From assembly GCF_014638005.1 (NCBI RefSeq), contig NZ_BMFG01000003.1, forward strand, positions 275,721-339,720: DNA of 64,000 nucleotides. The letters are read 5' to 3'. The stretch comes from Flavobacterium orientale (GTDB taxonomy: Bacteria > Bacteroidota > Bacteroidia > Flavobacteriales > Flavobacteriaceae). The position numbers were made by a program, and so were the translations under genes. Below are positions 25,979 through 33,826 of this stretch, piece by piece (position 1 is the first letter of the stretch; the number at the start of each line of letters is the position of its first letter). Under the pieces are notes generated by a model. The model saw nothing but the letters and a program-made list of their open reading frames with translations. It searched no databases and had not been told where the DNA came from.

Positions 25979-26719
25979 ATGAAGTTGTTTAAAATTATTT
26001 TTTGGGTGCTGTGGAGAATTTGGTTTTATATCCTAATGGGAGGATTGATACTAATTATGTTTCCTTTGTTGTTGGTTTCAATTCTTAAAGAAGAATGGTA
26101 TCCGTTTTTCTTTAAATTAGCCCGTTTCTGGGCAAAAGCTATTCTTTTTGGCATGGGTTTTTATGTGAAAATGGAGCAAGAGCAAGTTTTGGAACCCGGG
26201 AAAAGTTATATGTTAGTAGCTAATCATACCTCCATGACAGATATTATGTTGATGCTTAGTGTGATTAAAAATCCGTTTGTATTTGTCGGAAAAAAAGAGT
26301 TGGTCAAAATTCCGTTATTCGGTTTTTTCTATAAAAGAACTTGTATTTTGGTAGATAGAAACAATTCTAAAAGCAGAACTGCTGTTTTTGAAAGAGCTCA
26401 AAAAAGATTAAATCAAGGTTTGAGTATTTGTATTTTTCCAGAAGGAATGGTTCCTGATGATGAAAGTATCATTTTAGAAGAATTTAAAGACGGAGCTTTC
26501 CGATTGGCAATTGATCACCAAATTCCAATTGTTCCAATAACTTTTGCTGATAACAAAAAACGATTTTCCTATACTTTTTTTAGTGGAAGTCCCGGAAAAA
26601 TGAGAGTTAAAATTCATTCTTTTTTTGAAACCAAAGGATTGCAACAAGAAGACAAGAAAAAAATAAATGAAAGTGTAAGAACTGTAATTTACAATCAATT
26701 ACTAAAGTTTAATAAATAA
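25979..26719 (+). CDS. 1-acyl-sn-glycerol-3-phosphate acyltransferase (PlsC-type)
   Basis: The 246-residue membrane protein transfers an acyl chain to lysophosphatidic acid in phospholipid synthesis. The two N-terminal hydrophobic segments (IIFWVLWRIWFYILMGGLIL) anchor it. The catalytic H-x4-D is NHTSMTD, followed by KKELVKIPLFGFFYKRTC and the substrate motif CIFPEGMVPDDESI. An in-frame ATG at 25961 lies before the -7 element at 25966-25973 and so cannot be in the transcript from that promoter; I start at 25979. A second homolog is at 30654. Confidence 0.9.
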   Translation: MKLFKIIFWVLWRIWFYILMGGLILIMFPLLLVSILKEEWYPFFFKLARFWAKAILFGMGFYVKMEQEQVLEPGKSYMLVANHTSMTDIMLMLSVIKNPFVFVGKKELVKIPLFGFFYKRTCILVDRNNSKSRTAVFERAQKRLNQGLSICIFPEGMVPDDESIILEEFKDGAFRLAIDHQIPIVPITFADNKKRFSYTFFSGSPGKMRVKIHSFFETKGLQQEDKKKINESVRTVIYNQLLKFNK

Positions 26720-26751
26720 GAAAAGAGCACTGTAGCAGCGTGCTCTTTTCT
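26719..26751. terminator. Bidirectional hairpin after plsC
   Basis: AGAAAAGAGCAC (26719-26730) pairs with GTGCTCTTTTCT (26740-26751) around a 9-nt loop. It lies between convergent genes and serves both directions. Confidence 0.7.
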
Positions 26752-26829
26752 GAGTTATTACTGATTTTGGGAGAAAAAAGTAATAACGAACTTAACTAAA
26801 AACATATTTTTGAGCTGTTAAGCGAAATC

Positions 26830-28428
26830 TTAAAATCTATAATTTATTCCTGTATACAAGCCTATAAAATAAGGTTTGAAATTTCCTGGATTATTGTTAA
26901 ATGTGTTTAGTTGGTATTTAAACATTGGTTCAAAGTTAGCTTGAAAGTTTTTCCAAAACTTGTATTCGAAACCAACACCAAAATTTGCACTAAAATGTAT
27001 ATTGTTGATATTATTTGCCTCCCCTAGACTTCCTGAAAAGCCGTCGTTGCTATAAAGAGAAACTTCGTTATCTGTGAGTAATAAAGTACTTGCACCACCA
27101 ATAAAATTAATTCCAATTTTTTTATCAAGTATTTTATAGGATAGTTCAACAGGCATTTCAATAAAGCCCATTCGTTGATTCATATAACCTTGGTTTTTTT
27201 CTTGAATGGCATTTTCTACAAAAACGGGTGTGTTGCTAGCGTGAACCACTATGGGATTTCCTTGATTTGTATAGTTAATGGTTCTAAGCATATTTGAATT
27301 TAATTCTGCATAAAACACAATGTCATTGGTGTTATAACCCAGATTCACTTTACTGATTCCGGTTCTTAAAGAGACTTTAGGACTGATGGAATATTGCAGA
27401 CCAATTCCATAAGCCATATCATTTTGATAATCTTTTGCATTAGAAGCAAATTCAGCATCAATAGGCGATCCGTTGGAGACAGAATTAAAATAAACAGGGG
27501 CAACCAGCGGACCTATTTGCCACCTGTTTACTTTTGGTTCTTTAGAGAAATTCTCTTCTTTTTCTTTTAGCAATTCTTCCAACGTAGTAGCTTCTGTTTC
27601 TTGTAAAACAATAGCAGAATCTAGTTCTTTTTCTTCCTCTTTACTCGAGGATATGTTTTGTTTTTTAGTTTCTAATTCTGTTCTTTTAATCAAATTAGCA
27701 GTTGAGTTATCATTCTTTTCACTAATAATTTGTTCAGATGAATTTTCTTCAGGGTTACTCTTTTTTTCTTTTAGATCAACAGAAGATAGATAATTTTTAT
27801 TAGTTAACTGGGTATCGTTTGGCTTGTCTGTTTTAGCTATGTTACTATTTGAAGTTTTAGAGTTTGAGTTTAAATTTTTTGTAATAGAACCGTTTGTTTG
27901 ATGTGTTTTTGCGTTTTGTGTTTGTTGGTCAACAATTACGGTAGTTAGTGAACTGGGATTAGTAACTGTCTTTTTGTTATTTGTTTGATTTGGTTCTGTT
28001 GTATACTGTCTTTCTATTTGTTCTTTATTTACAGTAGTTAATGAATTTTGATTAGTAATGGAATTTGGGTTATTCTTTTGATTTATTTCTTTCGATTGTT
28101 CCTCTTTAATTAAATCTTGATTTATTTCAGATTCTGAAGGACCACCGAGAACAACTTCTGTATTTTTTGAATTTTCATCTTCTTTCAAAATATTATTTGT
28201 ATCAATGACAATCGGTGTTTTTTCTTCTTCAGTAGAGAAAGGAATTATGAGCAATCCTCCAAGTAATAAAGCAGCAACTCCAGCCAACTTCCACCAAATA
28301 GGAATTACTTTTCTTTTTTGATTTGAATCTAATTCAGAAGCTATGTCATTCCAAATATCGACATTAGGAACAGCCTCAAAATCTTTGAGCTTTTCCTGAA
28401 ATAATCGATCAATATTCTTTTTTTCCAT
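26830..28428 (-). CDS. Anti-sigma-like membrane protein with C-terminal beta-barrel
   Basis: From the ATG at 28428 the protein has 532 residues. Residues 1-42 (MEKKNIDRLFQEKLKDFEAV and following PNVDIWNDIASELD) are soluble and resemble the cytoplasmic start of Bacteroidota anti-sigma proteins. One membrane helix follows (WWKLAGVAALLLGGLLIIPF, ~44-63). Residues ~70-290 are an Asn/Thr/Lys/Glu-rich low-complexity linker. The last ~240 residues (RWQIGPLVAPVYFNSVSNG, YQNDMAYGIGLQYSISPKVS, and final PYFIGLYTGINYRF) are an outer-membrane beta-barrel (PorT-like) ending in an aromatic residue. The ECF sigma factor stop precedes this ATG by one base. The arrangement suggests that envelope state is sensed and passed to the sigma factor; this is inference. 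An alternative start at 28479 overlaps the sigma gene. Confidence 0.72.
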   Translation of the reverse strand: MEKKNIDRLFQEKLKDFEAVPNVDIWNDIASELDSNQKRKVIPIWWKLAGVAALLLGGLLIIPFSTEEEKTPIVIDTNNILKEDENSKNTEVVLGGPSESEINQDLIKEEQSKEINQKNNPNSITNQNSLTTVNKEQIERQYTTEPNQTNNKKTVTNPSSLTTVIVDQQTQNAKTHQTNGSITKNLNSNSKTSNSNIAKTDKPNDTQLTNKNYLSSVDLKEKKSNPEENSSEQIISEKNDNSTANLIKRTELETKKQNISSSKEEEKELDSAIVLQETEATTLEELLKEKEENFSKEPKVNRWQIGPLVAPVYFNSVSNGSPIDAEFASNAKDYQNDMAYGIGLQYSISPKVSLRTGISKVNLGYNTNDIVFYAELNSNMLRTINYTNQGNPIVVHASNTPVFVENAIQEKNQGYMNQRMGFIEMPVELSYKILDKKIGINFIGGASTLLLTDNEVSLYSNDGFSGSLGEANNINNIHFSANFGVGFEYKFWKNFQANFEPMFKYQLNTFNNNPGNFKPYFIGLYTGINYRF

Positions 28429-28429
28429 G

Positions 28430-28981
28430 TTAGGAATTATATTTTTTTTTATTCTTATACGAATCAGAGAATTCGTCAATTTTCCCTTTTAAAATGATTC
28501 GTGCTCTTGATAAATTTGATTTTGAAGTACCTTCGTTTATGTCGAGCATTTCGGCAATTTCTTTGTGTGTGTATCCATCTAATACATACAAACTAAAAAC
28601 TAATCGGTATCTGTCAGGAAGTTCTTGAATTATTTTCATTAAAAAATCCATTGACACAGAATCGTTTTCAATTTCAACTTCAACTTCTTCAGCTGTATTT
28701 TCATTTAAAATATCTAAAAAACTAATTTGTCGGTATTGTTGAAGGCAAGTATTTATCATAATTCTTTTTGTCCATCCTTCAAAAGACCCCTTAAAATTGT
28801 ACTGACTTATTTTTTTAAAAATTATAATAAATCCCTCTTGCAAATTATCTTGGCCTTCTTCATAATTACGTGAATATTTCAAGCAAACAGTAAACAATTT
28901 TTTCACAAATAGGCGATACAATTGTTCTTGTGCTTTTCTATCATTTTTTTGACAATTACGTATTATTTCATCTAATCCCAC
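28430..28981 (-). CDS. ECF-type RNA polymerase sigma factor
   Basis: The 183-residue protein has the two-domain layout of extracytoplasmic-function sigma-70 factors. Sigma-2 spans residues ~10-85 (AQEQLYRLFVKKLFTVCLKY, then NYEEGQDNLQEGFIIIFKKI and WTKRIMINTCLQQYRQ). An acidic linker follows, then sigma-4 at ~115-170 (LPDRYRLVFSLYVLDGYTHK and EIAEMLDINEGTSKSNLSRA). The frame starts with GTG at 28981; no in-frame ATG lies nearby. The lipoprotein gene at 29006 ends 24 bp upstream and the anti-sigma-like gene starts right after it, so all three form an operon. Confidence 0.93.
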   Translation of the reverse strand: MGLDEIIRNCQKNDRKAQEQLYRLFVKKLFTVCLKYSRNYEEGQDNLQEGFIIIFKKISQYNFKGSFEGWTKRIMINTCLQQYRQISFLDILNENTAEEVEVEIENDSVSMDFLMKIIQELPDRYRLVFSLYVLDGYTHKEIAEMLDINEGTSKSNLSRARIILKGKIDEFSDSYKNKKKYNS

Positions 28982-29005
28982 AAATTGATAAGGTTCATTT
29001 ACAGA

Positions 29006-29419
29006 TTATTCAACTGGTATCTCAACTTCTTCAAAAATATTGTTTCCTTGTTCGTCTTTTCCTTTATAAAACCTAAAAATATAAGTGTAAGGTGCAAATT
29101 CTGTAGGAGAAAAGTCAAAACTTTTCACAATTGCTTCTTCGTCAGGATCTGTATCAATACAATCATTTCTGTCTACTACTATATTTTGTACACCAATGGT
29201 GCGAAATTCAAAATACATATCGTAATAAAAACCTTCAAAAACATGGCAGGTAGTAGGTCGCTTATACGAGACTTTTATTTGGTAAATCTGACCGGTTTGA
29301 ACAGTTTCAGGAACTTCAAAAGTTTCAACTGGTAGTATTACATAATGGTAACTTGGCGAATCATCTGGCGAACAAGAAATTACTAGTAATGCCGTTAAAA
29401 TAAAAAGTACTTTTTTCAT
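29006..29419 (-). CDS. Small lipoprotein preceding the ECF sigma gene
   Basis: The 137-residue product has a type II signal with lipobox VISC (MKKVLFILTALLVISCSPDD). The mature region is beta-rich (ETVQTGQIYQIKVSYKRPTT, FAPYTYIFRFYKGKDEQGNN), probably one Ig-like or similar sandwich domain. I do not recognise the family. It is first in the operon with the ECF sigma and anti-sigma-like genes and, being envelope-anchored, could supply or modulate the signal they respond to. A clear -7 element was not found upstream. Confidence 0.68.
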   Translation of the reverse strand: MKKVLFILTALLVISCSPDDSPSYHYVILPVETFEVPETVQTGQIYQIKVSYKRPTTCHVFEGFYYDMYFEFRTIGVQNIVVDRNDCIDTDPDEEAIVKSFDFSPTEFAPYTYIFRFYKGKDEQGNNIFEEVEIPVE

Positions 29420-29476
29420 AATGCTATTAAATTCTATTTGTTAGATGTATTTGAAATTAAATGGTTGCGTCAATAT

Positions 29477-29509
29477 GAAAAAAAAACCACGCTAACGTGG
29501 TTTTTTTTT
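29477..29509. terminator. Bidirectional terminator next to recA
   Basis: ACCACG / CGTGGT with a CTAA loop is flanked by long A and T tracts on both sides (29477-29509). It lies at the 3' end of recA and before the divergently placed lipoprotein promoter, and functions best for recA on the minus strand. Confidence 0.85.
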
Positions 29510-29510
29510 C

Positions 29511-30515
29511 TTAAAGTGATTTTTCTTTTATTATTTCCTTGATTTTACCTTCCAATTCATCTGATAATTCAGGGTTGTCTTTGATTAAAGATTTTACTGC
29601 GTCTCGACCTTGGCCCAATTTGGTTTCGCCATAACTAAACCAAGAACCTGATTTTTTTATCACTTCAAATTCAACAGCTAAATCTAATATTTCTCCGGTT
29701 TTTGAAACACCTTCGCCATACATAATGTCAAATTCTGCAGTTTTAAATGGTGGTGCTACTTTGTTTTTTACAACTTTCACTTTTGTTCTGTTTCCAATCA
29801 CGTTGTCACCATCTTTAATTTGAGTGGCTCTTCTGATATCTAAACGAACGGAAGCATAAAATTTCAATGCATTTCCACCTGTTGTAGTTTCCGGATTTCC
29901 AAACATCACACCAATTTTTTCACGTAATTGGTTGATAAAAAACACAGTACAATGTGTTTTGCTGATGGTTGCTGTTAATTTTCTCAAAGCTTGCGACATT
30001 AAACGAGCGTGTAATCCCATTTTCGAATCACCCATTTCGCCTTCAATTTCACTTTTTGGTGTTAAAGCGGCAACAGAGTCAATTACAACAATATCAATAG
30101 CTCCTGAACGGATTAAGTTTTCAGCAATTTCTAAGGCTTGCTCTCCGTTATCCGGTTGTGAAATAATTAAATTTTCAATGTCAACACCTAATTTTTCTGC
30201 ATAATTACGATCAAAAGCATGTTCTGCATCAATAAAAGCGGCAATTCCTCCTGCTTTTTGAGCCTCAGCAATAGCATGCAAAGTCAAGGTGGTTTTACCT
30301 GATGATTCCGGACCATAAATTTCAATAACTCTTCCTCTAGGATATCCATTAACTCCTAAAGCAATATCAAGACCAAGTGATCCTGAAGAAATTACCTCAA
30401 CCTCTTCAACAGCCTTGTCCCCCATTTTCATTACGGTACCTTTTCCATAGGTTTTGTCTAGCTTGTCAAGTGTTAACTGTAATGCTTTTAATTTGGCTTC
30501 TTTCTCTGAACTCAT
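29511..30515 (-). CDS. recA: Recombinase RecA
   Basis: RecA forms filaments on single-stranded DNA, drives strand exchange and triggers SOS-type cleavage. The 334-residue sequence has a Walker [21 protein letters not shown] near residue 69, Walker [13 protein letters not shown], the L1 loop region [20 protein letters not shown] and the L2 region [20 protein letters not shown]. The C-terminal tail is short and lysine/glutamate rich. It is monocistronic with a strong terminator. I found no obvious LexA-type box upstream, and the -7 element is not clear. Confidence 0.99.
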   Translation of the reverse strand: MSSEKEAKLKALQLTLDKLDKTYGKGTVMKMGDKAVEEVEVISSGSLGLDIALGVNGYPRGRVIEIYGPESSGKTTLTLHAIAEAQKAGGIAAFIDAEHAFDRNYAEKLGVDIENLIISQPDNGEQALEIAENLIRSGAIDIVVIDSVAALTPKSEIEGEMGDSKMGLHARLMSQALRKLTATISKTHCTVFFINQLREKIGVMFGNPETTTGGNALKFYASVRLDIRRATQIKDGDNVIGNRTKVKVVKNKVAPPFKTAEFDIMYGEGVSKTGEILDLAVEFEVIKKSGSWFSYGETKLGQGRDAVKSLIKDNPELSDELEGKIKEIIKEKSL

Positions 30516-30628
30516 AATATAGTGGCTTTAAATTTAATTTTTTTAAGTTCTGTAAAAATACTTTTTTTTTTAATGTAGAAATAAAATATTTATCACAAAA
30601 AGAGAATGTTTTACTAAAATCGATTTCT

Positions 30629-30636
30629 TATTTTTG
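30629..30636 (+). promoter_or_regulatory. Candidate -7 element for the lipid operon
   Basis: TATTTTTG matches TAnnTTTG, 17 bp upstream of the ATG at 30654. The gap to recA is 138 bp and holds no gene. Confidence 0.45.
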
Positions 30637-30653
30637 TATTCATTTTAAAACCT

Positions 30654-31388
30654 ATGCAAAAGCTTATTTCCTATCCAATATCATTTTTATACTATCTGTT
30701 GTTTGGGACTTTGTTATGTTTTTTTCATCCGATTCAATGGATATGCTTTAACTGGTTTGGATATAAAGCTCACGCAAAGAGTGTAGCGGTTTTAAATTTT
30801 TTTTTAGTTCGAAATACGCATTTATTGGGAACAACTTATGATTTTCAAAACAGGGATTTGTTGCCAAACGATGTTCCGATTATTATTGTAGCAAACCATC
30901 AAAGTTTGTATGATATTCCACCCATAATTTGGTTTATGCGAAAGTGGCATCCAAAATTTGTTAGTAAAAAAGAACTTGGTAGAGGAATTCCGAGTGTTTC
31001 CTATAATTTAAGACACGGTGGTTCCGTTCTAATTGATAGAAAAGATTCAAAACAAGCATTAACTGCCATCAAAGAGATGGGAGAATATATTGAAAAACAC
31101 CATCGATCAACAGTTATTTTTCCCGAAGGAACAAGAAGTAAAACGGGTGTTCCTAAAAAATTTTCAGAAAATGGCTTGAAAATTTTGTGCAAATATGCAC
31201 CTTCAGCTTATATTGTTCCGATATCGATAAGTAATTCATGGAAAATGGTGCGTTTCGGACAATTCCCTATGGGATTGGGGAATAGATTAACTTTTACCAT
31301 TCAAGAACCTTTTCCTGTTAAGGGAATGCCGTTCGAAGAAATAATGCAAAGAACAGAAAATGCCGTGGTTAGCGGAATTAAAAATTAA
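30654..31388 (+). CDS. 1-acyl-sn-glycerol-3-phosphate acyltransferase, second PlsC-type enzyme
   Basis: The 244-residue protein has the acyltransferase H-x4-D motif as NHQSLYDIPPIIWFMRKW and the downstream FPEGTRSKTGVP motif. KFVSKKELGRGIPSVSYNLR is the region that docks the glycerophosphate. An N-terminal hydrophobic segment (ISFLYYLLFGTLLCFFHPIQ) anchors it in the inner membrane. It is followed within 4 bp by an acyl-ACP desaturase and then an HD hydrolase, so it probably adds the second acyl chain in phospholipid or ornithine-lipid synthesis. The enzyme at 25979 is its paralog. Confidence 0.9.
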   Translation: MQKLISYPISFLYYLLFGTLLCFFHPIQWICFNWFGYKAHAKSVAVLNFFLVRNTHLLGTTYDFQNRDLLPNDVPIIIVANHQSLYDIPPIIWFMRKWHPKFVSKKELGRGIPSVSYNLRHGGSVLIDRKDSKQALTAIKEMGEYIEKHHRSTVIFPEGTRSKTGVPKKFSENGLKILCKYAPSAYIVPISISNSWKMVRFGQFPMGLGNRLTFTIQEPFPVKGMPFEEIMQRTENAVVSGIKN

Positions 31389-31392
31389 AATT

Positions 31393-32382
31393 ATGTCTAT
31401 TAAAAACATTCGTTTAGAAGTAATGCAGTTGTTGGAAAAAAAGGTGGATACTTTCATGAACGATTACTTGATTCCTGTTGAAAAAATTTGGCAACCCACC
31501 GATTTGTTGCCCGATTCAGAAAAAGAAACTTTTTTTGAAGAAGTAAAAGAATTACGAGAAATTGCCAAAGATTTACCCTATGATTTTTGGGTAGTTTTGG
31601 TAGGTGATACCATCACTGAAGAAGCATTGCCAACCTATGAATCTTGGTTGATGGAAGTGGAAGGTGTTGATAATGAAGAAAGAAATGGCTGGTCAAGATG
31701 GATCAGAAGTTGGACCGGAGAAGAGAATCGTCATGGTGATGTGTTGAACAAATACTTGTATTTATCAGGTAGAGTAAACATGCGTGAAATTGAAATGACG
31801 ACACAACATCTTATTAATGATGGTTTTGATATTGGAACCGGAAAAGACCCCTATAAAAACTTTGTTTATACCAGTTTTCAGGAATTAGCGACGTATGTTT
31901 CACACAACCGTGTGGCTCAAATGGCAAAGAAATATGGCGACAACAAATTGTCTAAAATGTGCAAATTGATTGCCGGAGACGAAATGCGTCATCATCATGC
32001 CTATAGTGAATTTGTAAATCAAATTTTTCAAGTTGATCCAAGCGAAATGATGTTGGCTTTTCAATATATGATGAAACAAAAAATTGTGATGCCTGCTCAC
32101 TTTTTGCGTGAATCGGGACAAAAAATTAGTTCTGCTTTTGAACAATTTTCTGATTCTGCTCAACGAATTGGGGTTTATACTGCCGCTGATTATGTTGACA
32201 TTATGCAAAAGCTTATTGATAAATGGAAAATTGATCAAATCAACGGATTAACAGATGAAGCCGAAAAAGCTCGTGATTATTTGATGAAACTTCCTGCGAG
32301 AATGGCAAGGATTTCAGATAGATTAGTTATTCCAGAAACGAGTCATGTGTTTAAATGGGTGCAACCGGCTTTGGTAAAATAA
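31393..32382 (+). CDS. Acyl-ACP (stearoyl-ACP) desaturase
   Basis: This 329-residue soluble di-iron enzyme inserts a cis double bond into acyl-ACP using O2 and ferredoxin-type electrons. The two di-iron motifs are in separate helices: TGEENRHGDVLNKYL (E-E-x-x-H) and LIAGDEMRHHHAYSEF (D-E-x-R-H). The surroundings, LPTYESWLMEVEGVDNEERN and TTQHLINDGFDIGTGKDPYK, match the plant-type FabA2/DesA family. The ATG at 31393 is chosen because an upstream ATG at 31360 lies inside the previous gene. It probably tunes membrane fluidity with the adjacent acyltransferase. Confidence 0.92.
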   Translation: MSIKNIRLEVMQLLEKKVDTFMNDYLIPVEKIWQPTDLLPDSEKETFFEEVKELREIAKDLPYDFWVVLVGDTITEEALPTYESWLMEVEGVDNEERNGWSRWIRSWTGEENRHGDVLNKYLYLSGRVNMREIEMTTQHLINDGFDIGTGKDPYKNFVYTSFQELATYVSHNRVAQMAKKYGDNKLSKMCKLIAGDEMRHHHAYSEFVNQIFQVDPSEMMLAFQYMMKQKIVMPAHFLRESGQKISSAFEQFSDSAQRIGVYTAADYVDIMQKLIDKWKIDQINGLTDEAEKARDYLMKLPARMARISDRLVIPETSHVFKWVQPALVK

Positions 32383-32385
32383 TTG

Positions 32386-33030
32386 ATGACTATCATAGAC
32401 AAAACTATTCTTTTTGTAAAAGAAAAACTCCAACATGCCGAAGGTGGTCACGATTGGTTTCACATCGAACGCGTTTTTAAAAATGCTGTTTCTATAGCTC
32501 ATGAGGAAGTTTGTGATGTTACAATTGTGAAATTAGGAGCTTTATTACACGATATTGCCGATTCGAAATTTCATGATGGTGATGAAGAAATAGGTCCGAA
32601 AACAGCCCGAAAATTTTTAGAAAGCGAAAATGTTTCAGAAGAAATTATTGAGCACGTCATTCAAATCATCAAAAATATTTCGTTCAAAGGCGGAAATTTT
32701 GAAAAAACTTTTTCATCCAAAGAATTAGATATTGTACAAGATGCCGATCGACTGGATGCGTTAGGAGCCATCGGAATTGCGAGAGCTTTTAATTATGGTG
32801 GATTTAAAAACAGAGCATTATACAATCCGAATATTGCTCCAAAATTGAATATGACTAAAGAAGAATATAAAAAAAGTGATTCGCCTACTTTGAATCATTT
32901 TTATGAAAAACTCCTTCTTCTAAAAGACAAAATGAATACCGAAACCGGAAAAAAATTAGCTCAAGAACGTCACCGTTTTATGGAAACATTTTTGAGCCAA
33001 TTTTATGCGGAATGGGAAGGGGAGAAGTAA
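32386..33030 (+). CDS. HD-domain phosphohydrolase
   Basis: The 214-residue protein is a metal-dependent phosphohydrolase of the HD superfamily (YedJ-like). Conserved residues are H in GGHDWFHIERVFKNA, HD in LLHDIADSKFHDGDEE, H in IEHVIQIIKNISFKG, and D in DIVQDADRLDALGA. The ATG at 32386 follows the stop of the desaturase; TTG at 32383 overlaps it. Substrate is unknown; relatives act on nucleotides or similar phosphates. Its stop abuts that of the convergent enoyl-CoA hydratase, and a short hairpin overlaps both stops. Confidence 0.87.
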   Translation: MTIIDKTILFVKEKLQHAEGGHDWFHIERVFKNAVSIAHEEVCDVTIVKLGALLHDIADSKFHDGDEEIGPKTARKFLESENVSEEIIEHVIQIIKNISFKGGNFEKTFSSKELDIVQDADRLDALGAIGIARAFNYGGFKNRALYNPNIAPKLNMTKEEYKKSDSPTLNHFYEKLLLLKDKMNTETGKKLAQERHRFMETFLSQFYAEWEGEK

Positions 33031-33040
33031 TTATTCTCCT
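33020..33040. terminator. Small hairpin covering two abutting stop codons
   Basis: GGAGAA (33021-33026) pairs with TTCTCC (33034-33039) around a 7-nt loop formed by the two stop codons. It is short, so termination is weak to moderate. Confidence 0.4.
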
Positions 33041-33813
33041 TTAAAATCCGCTTTTCTCTTCTCTAAAAAAGCCGTTGTCCCTTCTTTGAAATCTGCGGTT
33101 CCAAATGATTTTCCGAAGTTTTTGATTTCTATTTCATAACCATTTATTCCGTCTTTATAATTGGCATTTACAGCTGTAATTGCATTAGAAATGGCAACAG
33201 GAGAATTTTTAGCAATTTTTGAAGCAATCCCTTTGGTAAATTCCAACAATTTTACTTGTGGAACGACATGATTAACCAAACCATAATTTTTGGCAGTTTC
33301 GGAATCAATCATCGAAGCGGACATAATCATTTCCATGGCTCGTCCTTTTCCAACTAATTGTGGTAAACGTTGCGTTCCGCCATAACCGGGAATTACACCC
33401 AAAGTTACTTCCGGCAAACCCATTTTGGCATTGTCTGAAGCAATTCTGAAATGTGCAGACATAGCTAATTCCAAACCACCACCAAGAGCAAATCCGTTAA
33501 CAGCTGCAATGACTGGTGTGGATAAATTTTCTACAAAATCAAACAATAATTTTTGACCTTGTGCGGCTAATTTTCCTCCTTCTTCCACAGAAAAATGGGC
33601 AAATTCTGAAATATCAGCTCCAGCAACAAAAGCTTTTTCACCGCTTCCTGTGATGATGATTACTCGGGTTGATTTGTCTTTATCTTCGGTATCAAAAGCA
33701 TGATGAAGTTCTTCAATCGTAGCTTTGTTTAAAGCATTTAATTTGGTTGGTCGGTTGATTGTGATAATCGAAATTTCGTTATCTTTTTCTATTAAAATGT
33801 TTTCGTAATTCAT
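33031..33813 (-). CDS. Enoyl-CoA hydratase/isomerase family protein
   Basis: This 260-residue crotonase-fold enzyme hydrates enoyl-CoA (or acts on related acyl-CoA) in fatty-acid breakdown. The N-terminus (ENILIEKDNEISIITINRPT) leads to the oxyanion-hole motif GEKAFVAGADISEF, and the catalytic segment NGFALGGGLELAMSAHFRIA contains the conserved Glu. AKMGLPEVTLGVIPGYGGTQ carries the second glutamate. The ATG at 33813 is used; an earlier ATG at 33834 would overlap the histidine kinase gene. It is the last gene of the minus-strand run that begins at the AraC regulator. Confidence 0.93.
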   Translation of the reverse strand: MNYENILIEKDNEISIITINRPTKLNALNKATIEELHHAFDTEDKDKSTRVIIITGSGEKAFVAGADISEFAHFSVEEGGKLAAQGQKLLFDFVENLSTPVIAAVNGFALGGGLELAMSAHFRIASDNAKMGLPEVTLGVIPGYGGTQRLPQLVGKGRAMEMIMSASMIDSETAKNYGLVNHVVPQVKLLEFTKGIASKIAKNSPVAISNAITAVNANYKDGINGYEIEIKNFGKSFGTADFKEGTTAFLEKRKADFKGE

Positions 33814-33826
33814 GGGCTTTAAATTT

